The notes beneath the pieces are model-generated. The model was not told the origin of the DNA and ran no database searches. It worked only from the letters and a program-made list of their open reading frames with translations. A DNA stretch of 64,000 bases from Ruminiclostridium papyrosolvens DSM 2782 (lineage in GTDB: Bacteria; Bacillota; Clostridia; Acetivibrionales; DSM-1351): positions 4,827,001-4,891,000 of the forward strand of contig NZ_CP119677.1 of assembly GCF_029318685.1 (NCBI RefSeq). The letters run 5' to 3'. Below, piece by piece: positions 36,385 to 44,880 of this stretch (its first letter is position 1; every line of letters begins with the position of its first letter). Made by a program: the position numbers and the translations under genes.

Positions 36385-37102
36385 CCTGTAATTCCTCCCC
36401 ATCTGCATGCCATAAGTAAGCATCCTCAAATTTTTCGTATGGACTCCTTGCTACTGCTTCTGCTACAGTCCCGTAAAAATGTATTACACCGTTTTTTAAT
36501 ATACATATTTTATCGCATAGAACTTCAACTTCATCCATAAAATGTGATGTTAAAAATATTGTGAGTCCTTGCTTCTTTAAACTCAACAAGCAATTCCACA
36601 CATACCTTCTGGCTCTTACGTCCAGTCCCGTTGTAAGCTCATCCAGAAATACTGCCTCCGGATTAGGAATTAACGCCAATATAATGAATAATCGTTGTTT
36701 TTCTCCTCCGGATAGTTCGTTTACAGGTTTTTTAACCTTATCCTGGAGATTAAAATTCAATAATAATTTATTGTAATCTAAGGGATTTTTATAGAGAACT
36801 TGTGTTATTTCACATAACTCTTTAACTGTAATTTTTTCCTGATAATTAGATTCCTGAAACTGAACTCCGACTTTCTGAAATAGCTGTTTTCTTTCCTTTT
36901 GAGGATTCATACCCAAGACAGATACCTGCCCGCTATCAAAATTCTTTGTGCCTAGAATACATTCAATAGTGGTGCTCTTTCCTGCACCATTGGCCCCAAG
37001 TAGCCCGAAGACCTCGCCCTTCTTCACCGATAAGCTAATATCTTTTATCACCTCAACCTCACCATATGACTTAAATAGCTTCTGAACTTTTATCACTTCC
37101 AT
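36353..37102 (-). CDS. ABC transporter ATP-binding protein
   Basis: The 249-residue ATPase has Walker A GLLGANGAGKSTT, Q-loop region VGVQFQESNY, signature LSGGEKQRLF, Walker B PEAVFLDELTTGLD and the H-loop FLTSHFMDE. It resembles DrrA/CcmA-type exporters paired with ABC-2 permeases. Its start has AGGAGGG upstream, and just before that lies a MerR-type promoter with a perfect 7-bp dyad. It is the second gene of a merR-ATPase-permease group. Confidence 0.94.
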   Translation of the reverse strand: MEVIKVQKLFKSYGEVEVIKDISLSVKKGEVFGLLGANGAGKSTTIECILGTKNFDSGQVSVLGMNPQKERKQLFQKVGVQFQESNYQEKITVKELCEITQVLYKNPLDYNKLLLNFNLQDKVKKPVNELSGGEKQRLFIILALIPNPEAVFLDELTTGLDVRARRYVWNCLLSLKKQGLTIFLTSHFMDEVEVLCDKICILKNGVIHFYGTVAEAVARSPYEKFEDAYLWHADGEELQDESIWNNAEN

Positions 37103-37126
37103 GTGTTATTCCCTCCTTCTGATAAA

Positions 37127-37157
37127 AGAATAACACCATGATAAAGTCTGGTGTTAA
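37127..37157 (-). promoter_or_regulatory. MerR-type promoter/operator of the ABC exporter (site B)
   Basis: On the minus strand -35 TTAACA and -10 TATTCT are separated by 19 bp, the overlong spacer typical of MerR-activated promoters. The spacer region holds a perfect dyad AACACCA-N10-TGGTGTT. A start near 37120 gives an 18-nt leader. The -35 end overlaps the stop codon of the merR gene. It shares CACCAGACTTT with site A. Confidence 0.72.
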
Positions 37158-37918
37158 AGTGTAGCGTTTGAATTAAAATGGTTTTTCATATATTCTAATT
37201 GCAGCAATATACGATTTGCACTTTTTTCTGCATCACTTAGTGAAGTAAGGAGCTTGTCACATGCTGTAATAATTTCCTCATCTTTTTTGGGCTTATTGAT
37301 TACCTCTCTAATATCAATTTCCTTACTTTCTGATACGGCAGTCAGCGTTCTTAGAATTGCTGAAAGAGAATAGTTAGCACAGCGCAAAGTACGTATTATC
37401 TTTAATCTGTTAATATCACTGTCCGTATAAACCCTGTATCCGTTCTTCTTTCTTTTTACATTAAGTAAACCATTCATCTCCCAATTTCTTAATGTGTCCA
37501 TTGTGACTTTTATATAGTCCGCAGTTTGCTTTCTTGTAAACAATATGTTGTTCTCTTCAGAAGCTATATCAGATAACAGCTTCTTTGAAAGTTCAATGGC
37601 TTCTTCCGCATTTCTCTGCTCTTGTTTTATCTGATTTATATATTCATTTGTACAATTAATTGCTTCTTCAAGCTCTCCCTCGGCAGATAACTTAACAACA
37701 TCAATTATCTTCTTTCGAAGCCCATTTTGCAGAACCTCCACTTTAAAGGCAATTCTGGCAAGTTTAAATTGCTCTAAATGATAGTCAGTAAATACTCTAT
37801 ACCCATTTGGCAATCTATCAGCCTCAGGTATTAATTTAAGCTTTTCATAAAGACGTACGGTGTTGGAATGTACCCCGACTCTTTTAGCTAATTCTGCTGT
37901 CTTATATATTTTATACAT
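37154..37918 (-). CDS. Transcriptional regulator with two MerR-type DNA-binding domains
   Basis: The 254-residue protein contains two MerR winged-helix domains in one chain. The first (about 4-75) has AELAKRVGVHSNTVRLYEKL and NGYRVFTDYHLEQ. The second (about 126-200) has RKQTADYIKVTMDTLRNWE and NGYRVYTDSDINRL. They are joined by a helical, Glu/Lys-rich linker (about 80-120); a short helical tail follows and there is no separate drug-binding domain. It lies upstream of an ABC exporter on the same strand. Two similar operators, before its own gene and before the ATPase gene, suggest it controls both. Confidence 0.88.
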   Translation of the reverse strand: MYKIYKTAELAKRVGVHSNTVRLYEKLKLIPEADRLPNGYRVFTDYHLEQFKLARIAFKVEVLQNGLRKKIIDVVKLSAEGELEEAINCTNEYINQIKQEQRNAEEAIELSKKLLSDIASEENNILFTRKQTADYIKVTMDTLRNWEMNGLLNVKRKKNGYRVYTDSDINRLKIIRTLRCANYSLSAILRTLTAVSESKEIDIREVINKPKKDEEIITACDKLLTSLSDAEKSANRILLQLEYMKNHFNSNATL

Positions 37919-37941
37919 ATTATTGTCACCCCTATGTTATC

Positions 37942-37972
37942 ATCATAACACTTGCACAAAGTCTGGTGATAT
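37942..37972 (-). promoter_or_regulatory. MerR-type promoter/operator of the regulator gene (site A)
   Basis: On the minus strand -35 ATATCA and -10 TATGAT with a 19-bp spacer. It matches site B at CACCAGACTTT and GTGTTAT, but its dyad arms (ATCACCA, AAGTGTT) are imperfect. A start near 37935 gives a 17-nt leader carrying AGGGGTGA. This suggests autoregulation with weaker or asymmetric binding. Confidence 0.65.
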
Positions 37973-38029
37973 AGTGGAGGGTTTATTCATTTCTCTTAAA
38001 AAATTACTTAACATAATTACTAACAAAAT

Positions 38030-38087
38030 AAACCAAGGAGCTATTGCAAAAAGCCGGATACTCATGCAAATATCAACCCCTTGGTTT
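38030..38087 (-). terminator. Possible terminator after the AraC-type gene
   Basis: AAACCAAGG (minus, 38087-38079) can pair CCTTGGTTT (38038-38030), followed by ATTTTGTTAG. The loop is long (about 40 nt) and may fold on itself, so confidence is modest. Confidence 0.45.
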
Positions 38088-38097
38088 TATATGCAAA

Positions 38098-38991
38098 TTA
38101 TTTCTTTACAACCGGATACCACAATTCAATATAGCCATATTCTTCAGTACCCCCGTAAATCTCAAAATTTGCACCTTCTGCCCTTTCATATTCTGCCGTA
38201 GGCAACCATTCACTGAAAAATCTCTTTTGTAAATCAGTGAGAACCTTATAAAAGTCATCATCCCATTTAAACCCTTCAGATGGAAATATTGCATATGTTT
38301 GTGCAGGAATATGAACTGTTTTATAGCCATCTGTTTTACTATTCTTTGATACAAACGCGCACAGCATATAAGGGAACGTGTTTTCTTCCGATTTCCTATA
38401 GTTTTCAACTGCATGAAGTTTGCACAAGTCCTGCGATACAAAGCTTGGTAAATCGCCCGCATTTGAATAAAGTCTTTCGTACTCCCCATTACTATGACAT
38501 TGCTGCCATAGTTGCCCGGGGGTCAGAAAACCTTCTTCTCCTTTTAAAGAACAGTTTGTTTCAATCCCAAAAATATTAAAAGCTTCTTTTGTTTCAATCC
38601 TGTAATCCATTTCCTTTTCTCCTTTTATTGAAATTTGAAAGGAAATTTTAGGATAGGCCTTTAACTTTACGCCTTCTCTTTTTGCCTCTGCCGGTGTTAA
38701 CCCATGAAGTGTTTTGAATGCTCTCGCAAATGATGCCGCAGTATCGTATCCATATTTTACTGCCACATCAATAACTTTCATATCAGAGTTTTGCAATTCC
38801 AGTGCAGCTTGTGTCAATCTTCTTCTACGAATGTATTCGGCCAATGTAATATCTGTTATAAATGAAAACATACGTTGAAAATTGTAAGATGAGCAACAAG
38901 CCTTCATGGCGACTATATTAATATCAATTTCACCTGCTAAATTTGTCTCTATATAGTCAATTGCTGAGTTCATTTTAACTAGCCAATCCAT
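38098..38991 (-). CDS. AraC family regulator with GyrI-like effector domain
   Basis: The 297-residue protein has an N-terminal AraC/XylS double helix-turn-helix domain (about 1-105; CCSSYNFQRMFSFITDITLAE... and FARAFKTLHGLTPAEAKREG) and a C-terminal GyrI/SOUL-type effector-binding domain (about 125-295, ending EYGYIELWYPV). It resembles Rob/SoxS-related multidrug regulators that bind amphipathic compounds. The start at 38991 has GGGGAGGG 6 nt upstream. It precedes the merR-ABC exporter group on the same strand. Confidence 0.9.
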   Translation of the reverse strand: MDWLVKMNSAIDYIETNLAGEIDINIVAMKACCSSYNFQRMFSFITDITLAEYIRRRRLTQAALELQNSDMKVIDVAVKYGYDTAASFARAFKTLHGLTPAEAKREGVKLKAYPKISFQISIKGEKEMDYRIETKEAFNIFGIETNCSLKGEEGFLTPGQLWQQCHSNGEYERLYSNAGDLPSFVSQDLCKLHAVENYRKSEENTFPYMLCAFVSKNSKTDGYKTVHIPAQTYAIFPSEGFKWDDDFYKVLTDLQKRFFSEWLPTAEYERAEGANFEIYGGTEEYGYIELWYPVVKK

Positions 38992-39078
38992 ATAATTCCC
39001 TCCCCTCAATAAAAGAATAATATAAACATAATATTAAAGCGTGATATTTTATGCACAGTTTTGTTGTATTCCTAAACC

Positions 39079-39558
39079 TCATTTATGGTAAGTCTCATTC
39101 TTAATTATCTTAAAAGCCCTGTACACCTGCTCCATAAGTATTACTCTGGCCAGTTGGTGGGGGAAGGTCATTTTTGAAAGACAAAGCCTGTAGTCGGCAA
39201 TATTTATGAGACTTTGATCCAGTCCAAGTGAGCCGCCAATTATAAATGTTATGTGTGAGTTCCCCGAAAGCATAATATTTTCAATCTTGCCTGACAAGCC
39301 TGAAGAAGTTGTCTGTTCTCCTGCCAAATCCAATAATATAACGTAGCTTCCCTGTTTAACTCTCTTTAGCAGCTTATCCGCTTCCTTCTTTTTGACTTGG
39401 CTTTCCTGTGCCTCACTGAGAGTATCCGGTGCGTACTCATCATCAACTTCTATAATTTCCACTTCCGAGAAGCGGGATAATCTTTTTGAATACTCTGAAA
39501 TCGCTTCTTTCAAATACTTTTCTTTTAGTTTTCCTACAGCCGCTATTGTAATTTTCAT
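39079..39558 (-). CDS. rlmH: 23S rRNA (pseudouridine1915-N3)-methyltransferase RlmH
   Basis: The 159-residue SPOUT-class enzyme has KITIAAVGKLKEKYL at the start, ITFIIGGSLGLDQSL (SAM-binding knot) and SKMTFPHQLARVILMEQVYRAFKI at the C-terminus. It methylates pseudouridine 1915 in helix 69 of 23S rRNA. The start at 39558 has AGGAGA upstream. It follows walJ, as in many Firmicutes, but a terminator lies between them. Confidence 0.95.
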   Translation of the reverse strand: MKITIAAVGKLKEKYLKEAISEYSKRLSRFSEVEIIEVDDEYAPDTLSEAQESQVKKKEADKLLKRVKQGSYVILLDLAGEQTTSSGLSGKIENIMLSGNSHITFIIGGSLGLDQSLINIADYRLCLSKMTFPHQLARVILMEQVYRAFKIIKNETYHK

Positions 39559-39584
39559 TTTTTTGTCTCCTGATTTCAACCTAA

Positions 39585-39626
39585 AAAATAAAGGAAAACC
39601 AGTAAATACTGATTTCCCCTTTTTCG
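39585..39626 (-). terminator. Terminator at the end of the wal operon
   Basis: On the minus strand an interrupted stem (AAAGGGGAAA..CAGT with ACTG..TTTTCCTTT) is followed by ATTTTTT, eight nt after the walJ stop. Confidence 0.75.
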
Positions 39627-39633
39627 TTCTTTA

Positions 39634-40425
39634 TTATATTATATTAATATGTCCCACCCTGTCCCTTAGAGCAACTGCAAGTTCAACATCACTTCCCACT
39701 GCTATCTTCTTTTCACTTAAAGCATTATATGTTGTCTGATATGCAAGCTCCGGGAAGTTGTTTTCACTGCTTAAATGCCCTAAAATAAAACGGGTGCAGC
39801 CTTTTTCAGCAAGGTATGCTACTACCTTCGCTGCATTCTCATTGGACAAGTGACCGTGATCCCCCAGAATTCTTTTTTTCAATGGCCACGGGTAAGGGCC
39901 TACTTTTAGCATCTCCGTATCATGGTTGGATTCTAACAAAACCAGATCATTTCCTACTATGTATTCCAAAAGTTCTTCACTCATATGTCCTATATCCGTT
40001 GCAGTTGTGATTCTTTTGCCCTCTGCAAAAAAGTTAAAACCTACGGGTTCCGCAGCATCATGGGGAATAGAAAATGGCCTTACACATATATCTCCGATTT
40101 CAAACTGCTGACCGGTACAAAAGGCTACTTTGTTTTCAAGCTTTACAGGCCCAAGACCGGTTTCCATGGCACACCAGGTAGACTCATTTGCATATATGGG
40201 AATGTCTGCTTTTCTTGAAAGAATTCCGGCACCCCTAACATGGTCTGAGTGTTCATGGGAAATTAATATAGCACTTAGTTCCGCCGGACTTTCACCAATG
40301 GAACACAGTGCCTCAAGTATTCTCTTACCGCTCAAGCCGGCATCTATAAGAAGTTTTGTTTTTTCCGTACCAATAAAAAGCGCATTTCCACTGCTTCCAC
40401 TAAATAAACTGCAAAACTTGACCAT
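39634..40425 (-). CDS. walJ: MBL-fold hydrolase WalJ/YycJ
   Basis: The 263-residue metallo-beta-lactamase-fold protein has the di-metal motif ISHEHSDHVRGAG, further ligands in TATDIGHMSE and LESNHD, and a C-terminal FILGHLSSEN. It is the YycJ/WalJ family member of the WalRK operon, linked in Firmicutes to cell-wall and DNA-replication coordination; the reaction is probably nuclease-like. It is last in the operon, downstream of murA. Confidence 0.93.
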   Translation of the reverse strand: MVKFCSLFSGSSGNALFIGTEKTKLLIDAGLSGKRILEALCSIGESPAELSAILISHEHSDHVRGAGILSRKADIPIYANESTWCAMETGLGPVKLENKVAFCTGQQFEIGDICVRPFSIPHDAAEPVGFNFFAEGKRITTATDIGHMSEELLEYIVGNDLVLLESNHDTEMLKVGPYPWPLKKRILGDHGHLSNENAAKVVAYLAEKGCTRFILGHLSSENNFPELAYQTTYNALSEKKIAVGSDVELAVALRDRVGHINII

Positions 40426-40448
40426 TTAACTAACCTCATTGTATATAA

Positions 40449-41729
40449 TTAATCCTCGCACGGTACCCTGCTGATGTCAGCTCCGAGAATATTCAGCTTC
40501 TGTACAAAGTCCTCGTATCCTCTGTCTATATATTTAATATTTAAAACTTCAGTACGACCTTTTGAGATTAATCCTGCAAGAACCATTGCAGCCCCTGCCC
40601 TCAAATCAGTAGCTTTTACAGGCGCACCTGAAAGTTGATTTCCACCGTCTATGACAGCAATTCTTCCTTCAACCTTAATCCTTGCACCCATTCTTTTTAA
40701 TTCATCTACATACTGGAATCTGGAATCCCATACGCCTTCAGTAATTGTACTTACACCCTCTGCAAGGCTTAAAAGCACAGTTGCTTGGGGATGAAGGTCT
40801 GTAGGAAATCCCGGATAAGGTAACGTCATTATGTTTACATTTCGAATCTTATTTCTGCCTAAAATTCTTATGAAATCTTCATCTTCCTGAACGGTAACGC
40901 CCATTTCAATAAGCTTTGCAGTGAGAGATTCCATATGCTTGGGAATAACATTTTTTACAATTACATCTCCCTGCGTAGCAGCGGCAGCAATCATAAATGT
41001 TCCCGCCTCAATCATGTCAGGAATAATGGAGTGAGTTCCTCCGCCTTTTAGGTGGTCTACACCCTTTATCTTTATTACATCTGTTCCGGCACCTCTGATG
41101 TTTGCACCCATAGCGTTAAGAAAGTTAGCAACATCAACTACATGTGGCTCCTTGGCAGCATTCTCGATAGTAGTCTGCCCATTTGCCTTTACGGCTGCCA
41201 GCATCAGGTTTATAGTAGCACCTACGCTTACAACATCAAGGTAAATCTGAGCTCCCGTTAGCTTTGAGGCATCAACCTTAACAATACCATGCTCTATTTC
41301 TACACTAGCACCCATTGCTTCAAAACCCTTTATGTGTTGATCAATAGGTCTGAATCCAAAATCACAACCGCCGGGAAGTGATACCTCCGCTTTTCCGAAC
41401 CTTGCAATCAATGCCCCCAATAAATAATATGAAGCTCTCATACTTTTTACCAGTTCATACGGAGCTGTCCAGCAACTGATTTCTCTGGTGTCACATATAA
41501 CGGTGTTGGCATCTTCTTTAGTAATCTTAGCACCTAACTTACCGAGTATCTCCAATAAAACTTTTACATCCTTAATATCAGGAACATTTTCTATACGGCT
41601 AATGCCGTTTATGATGAGTGCAGCAGGCAAAACAGCTACTGCAGCGTTTTTGGCTCCGCTAATTGTAACTTCGCCGTTTAGGGGACATGGCCCATTTATT
41701 ATAAACTTATCCAAACCCTTATACACCAA
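40449..41729 (-). CDS. murA: UDP-N-acetylglucosamine 1-carboxyvinyltransferase MurA
   Basis: The enzyme makes the first committed step of peptidoglycan synthesis, moving enolpyruvyl from PEP to UDP-GlcNAc. It has [13 protein letters not shown] (substrate Lys/Asn), the active-site Cys in [11 protein letters not shown] (fosfomycin target) and [10 protein letters not shown]. The longest frame starts at a TTG (41729); a GTG (41726) and a TTG (41714, giving MDKFIINGP as in many MurA proteins) are alternatives with AAAGG upstream. It sits inside the wal operon between yycI and walJ. Confidence 0.95.
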   Translation of the reverse strand: MVYKGLDKFIINGPCPLNGEVTISGAKNAAVAVLPAALIINGISRIENVPDIKDVKVLLEILGKLGAKITKEDANTVICDTREISCWTAPYELVKSMRASYYLLGALIARFGKAEVSLPGGCDFGFRPIDQHIKGFEAMGASVEIEHGIVKVDASKLTGAQIYLDVVSVGATINLMLAAVKANGQTTIENAAKEPHVVDVANFLNAMGANIRGAGTDVIKIKGVDHLKGGGTHSIIPDMIEAGTFMIAAAATQGDVIVKNVIPKHMESLTAKLIEMGVTVQEDEDFIRILGRNKIRNVNIMTLPYPGFPTDLHPQATVLLSLAEGVSTITEGVWDSRFQYVDELKRMGARIKVEGRIAVIDGGNQLSGAPVKATDLRAGAAMVLAGLISKGRTEVLNIKYIDRGYEDFVQKLNILGADISRVPCED

Positions 41730-41919
41730 CCTTTTGTATAAACTGTCCAGGCTATAAACAGCAATACCTGTTTAATAAATCAAATGGCAAATCTGTAAAT
41801 ACGTCAAATTATGTAATCAATTAGTACTTGCTAAAACATTACACACACGATTTCATTATACCATTTAGATTTAAATTATTCTACCATTAATATCATATAT
41901 TAATAATTACCAATCTTAG

Positions 41920-42753
41920 TTATTTTATTTCCTCACCATTACGTGCATTGAAATAAAACTCTCTTCCATCAGTATTTCTTATTCTCCAGGATAACCCTTC
42001 GTAAAGAGTCGTTGTTCCCTTGTCAACCCCGGTATAACCCTTAAAGCCCATATCAACATTGCATATGTCGATACCTTGATATTTGGTCATCTTTGTAATC
42101 AATATCTGATACACCGGAATAACATTTATATCTCTTCTTGCAGTTATACTTATTGGTTTATTATATTGATATTTTATCCCACACATTTCCTTATTTATTA
42201 CCTGAATTTCAATGAAATTATCAAAAACCTCATATCCTTTATAAAATCCTTTATAAATTAATAGTTTTTCATTTACTTTTTTTGTATCAGGGTAGTAATC
42301 CTGCTTGAATTCATCGAATGGTAAACCCATTTTAGAAGCCAATGCCTTGAATTTTGCATTGATACCTTCTTTGCTGTCGGTATAAACTTTTACATTGTTT
42401 TCACCGACTCCCGTATACTCAAAACCCGAATCCGATGTGAACACAAGCTTATTCATATCCTTTGTATATGTATCATTTCCTGATTTTACATACCCTTTTC
42501 CAAGCAGTACATCAGCTATCTTTGTCTTATCTAAGGGGCTATCTTTATATTGGAGTATGTAATCCTTCCCTTTATATTTTGGTATGGGACATTCTACATT
42601 TATACCATTTTTGGCCATGATTAGTCCCGTGTTAGTTATGGTTTGCTGTGATACCTGCTCAACTTTAATGTTTTTGTACCAGGCGAAAGCCAAAACTATA
42701 TTCAATATTGTAAATACTATTATTAAAATTATCTTGGCTCTTTTCCAGTCCAT
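41920..42753 (-). CDS. yycI: YycI-like WalK regulatory protein
   Basis: The 277-residue protein has one N-terminal membrane helix (WKRAKIILIIVFTILNIVLA) and an extracellular region in the YycI/YycH fold (GKDYILQYKDSPLDKTKI; the C-terminal LSWRIRNTDGREFYFNARNG). YycI and YycH act at the membrane on the kinase WalK in Bacillus-like systems. Position after yycH confirms the assignment. AGGAGGAT precedes the start. Confidence 0.85.
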   Translation of the reverse strand: MDWKRAKIILIIVFTILNIVLAFAWYKNIKVEQVSQQTITNTGLIMAKNGINVECPIPKYKGKDYILQYKDSPLDKTKIADVLLGKGYVKSGNDTYTKDMNKLVFTSDSGFEYTGVGENNVKVYTDSKEGINAKFKALASKMGLPFDEFKQDYYPDTKKVNEKLLIYKGFYKGYEVFDNFIEIQVINKEMCGIKYQYNKPISITARRDINVIPVYQILITKMTKYQGIDICNVDMGFKGYTGVDKGTTTLYEGLSWRIRNTDGREFYFNARNGEEIK

Positions 42754-42832
42754 TTATCCTCCTTCTGGTTATTATGTACATTATTTCCCCTTGCACCATA
42801 TTATATTCATTTATCCCAATTCTTTTTTATTT

Positions 42833-44332
42833 TTAGTTTAAAGGTACTACATACCTACCGTTATCATCTGTGTAAAGAACAAAACTTGGTGCTATACTTT
42901 CCTTAAGGGCGGAATTTGATAATACATAATAAATCCCAAAATTCTTAACAGAAATATCCTTGTCACTTAGCTCCGGATACTTTTCAAATGCCTTTGAGTA
43001 CATGTATTGAAATGCCCATTTATATTTTACGGGCTTTCCCAGTTTAAACTTAACAGGTACCATTTGACAATGAACTACTCTCTTTGAATTAGCTTCTATA
43101 ATAATACTATTTTCTTGATTATCCATACCTTTTGCAACTGAATAATCCTTTAGCAGCACCGGAACCTCTCCATATTGCTCGTTAACCAAGACAGCGTAGT
43201 CAAATTTAAAAATATATGAGTTTGGCTTTTCCTCAATAGAGCTGAGATATACATTTACTTTAGAGAGAAAGTTATTTTGTTTGTTTACATCTATAATAAA
43301 CTCTATTGCTTTTTTATAGGCGTCCAATAACCTGAGATTATAGGCTGATGTCTGACTTCCTGTGTACTTGTATTCCAGAATCGAATTTTTGTATAACCGA
43401 TACACAATATCCAGTCTTTTAAAAACTACTGAACCATTGATGTCCTTATAATAGTCATAATCCCTGCTTGACTCTCCAAACAGCTCCGAAGCAATCTTTT
43501 CATAATCTTCATAATCCAGAGAATTTAATTCTGTTTCATCCATACCAGAAAAGGTTGAACATGTGATACTTGGGTAAGCTTCTTCAGCATTATCCAGCAT
43601 TGGCCCAAGCATATCATTTGGAAAATTTATCTCTTCCGAATTTCCCCACTTTTCAGCGGCAGTTTGATAATTTTTTGATGTAGTATTATCATTTAGGATA
43701 GTAACCATTTCTGTAAAATCCTTACTTCTCAATGAATTAACCTTATTAGCCAAACTATATGTGTATATATTCTTGTCATCTCTGATGTAAAGAGTGTCAC
43801 TGTAACCGTTATCCGGGTCATCCGGACATATGATTATCTTGTAAATGCTTGAAAGGCCATCTCCTGCAGAGGGCTTGAGATTTAATACCCATTTTATAAT
43901 ATCTGTGGGAACAGATGTATTAAACTCAAGCATATAGGGTTTGCTGGCTGCCATTTTACCCCACAGTTTATCATTGTAGAGTTGAGTCTTTTGGGGTTTA
44001 ATATCCAGAGCTTGAGCCAAATACAGCTTAGCTCCCTCCCAAATACTATTATAATCCTTTGACCCATTGGGTATAATGAAATGATCTCCATCAAAATCTG
44101 TTGACAGCACAATTCTTGAAGGTAAAAGATACTTTGATTTTGTGTCTTCTACCGATACCTGTAATGCAATTTTGGAATCAGAAAAAAGAGACGATAAAAA
44201 AGGGAAACTGCTGGATTGAGTACTCCAGAGAATTCCCACCTGTACTACGCAAAGAACTATTAAGATTATCAAAAAAGCAGTTTTAAGCTTTTCCAAATAT
44301 AAACGAACTTTATCAGAACTTAATTTTATCAT
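42833..44332 (-). CDS. yycH: YycH-like WalK regulatory protein
   Basis: The 499-residue protein has one N-terminal membrane helix (about 13-32) followed by a large extracellular region with the YycH pattern: LLPSRIVLSTDFDGDHFIIP, DYEDYEKIASELFG and a C-terminal FQYMYSKAFEKYPEL. It pairs with YycI to modulate WalK. It lies 6 nt downstream of the unknown secreted protein and 79 nt upstream of yycI. Confidence 0.87.
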   Translation of the reverse strand: MIKLSSDKVRLYLEKLKTAFLIILIVLCVVQVGILWSTQSSSFPFLSSLFSDSKIALQVSVEDTKSKYLLPSRIVLSTDFDGDHFIIPNGSKDYNSIWEGAKLYLAQALDIKPQKTQLYNDKLWGKMAASKPYMLEFNTSVPTDIIKWVLNLKPSAGDGLSSIYKIIICPDDPDNGYSDTLYIRDDKNIYTYSLANKVNSLRSKDFTEMVTILNDNTTSKNYQTAAEKWGNSEEINFPNDMLGPMLDNAEEAYPSITCSTFSGMDETELNSLDYEDYEKIASELFGESSRDYDYYKDINGSVVFKRLDIVYRLYKNSILEYKYTGSQTSAYNLRLLDAYKKAIEFIIDVNKQNNFLSKVNVYLSSIEEKPNSYIFKFDYAVLVNEQYGEVPVLLKDYSVAKGMDNQENSIIIEANSKRVVHCQMVPVKFKLGKPVKYKWAFQYMYSKAFEKYPELSDKDISVKNFGIYYVLSNSALKESIAPSFVLYTDDNGRYVVPLN

Positions 44333-44338
44333 AATATT

Positions 44339-44773
44339 CTAAAATTTATCTAAAAGCCAATTACGGATATTATCTAGCAAACTCTTCTTTTCTGCAGCAT
44401 AAATTATGGTGTAATCTTTAGGTTCATCTTTTGCATTCCTTGTATACGCTAGTACTCTGATACGATTTTCACCCTTGTATTTAAGCTCAACGTTTTTACC
44501 AAACAGCTTGCTATTTCCAACTTTAAAAGTTAATTCTCCGTCAGTAGTTTCAAGAGGCTGGAACTTCTCAGTGGCTTTATCCCAGTACTGAAACTCAATA
44601 AAAGTTTCATCGTAGGTACACACGCCACATATTGAGAATACAGATTTTTCTACTACCTCATTGCCATCCGGCCTTGTAATCTTGACAATATTTGAAGCTG
44701 CCATTGCAGGTACGGCGAATAAAGCTGTTAAAACAGAAACTATTATAATAAAAATCAGTATTTTTGATTTCAT
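44339..44773 (-). CDS. Secreted protein of unknown function in the wal operon
   Basis: The 144-residue protein has a signal peptide (MKSKILIFIIIVSVLTALFA, AMAAS cleavage region). The mature part is beta-rich and Ig-like: VKITRPDGNEVVEKSVFSIC, VELKYKGENRIRVLAYTRNA. Two Cys (ICGVC) could form a disulfide or bind metal. GAGGTGAT precedes the ATG at 44773. It lies between walK and yycH, where B. subtilis has no gene, so it may be a clostridial accessory of the Wal system. That role is inferred only from position. Confidence 0.75.
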   Translation of the reverse strand: MKSKILIFIIIVSVLTALFAVPAMAASNIVKITRPDGNEVVEKSVFSICGVCTYDETFIEFQYWDKATEKFQPLETTDGELTFKVGNSKLFGKNVELKYKGENRIRVLAYTRNAKDEPKDYTIIYAAEKKSLLDNIRNWLLDKF

Positions 44774-44880
44774 ACTATCACCTCGAGAAAAAAACAACTA
44801 TTTGTACTATTTCCCAGTACTATATATTTATTATAATACAAATTCTGTTACAATTCCATTACATGGCATTTAAAAAATAT

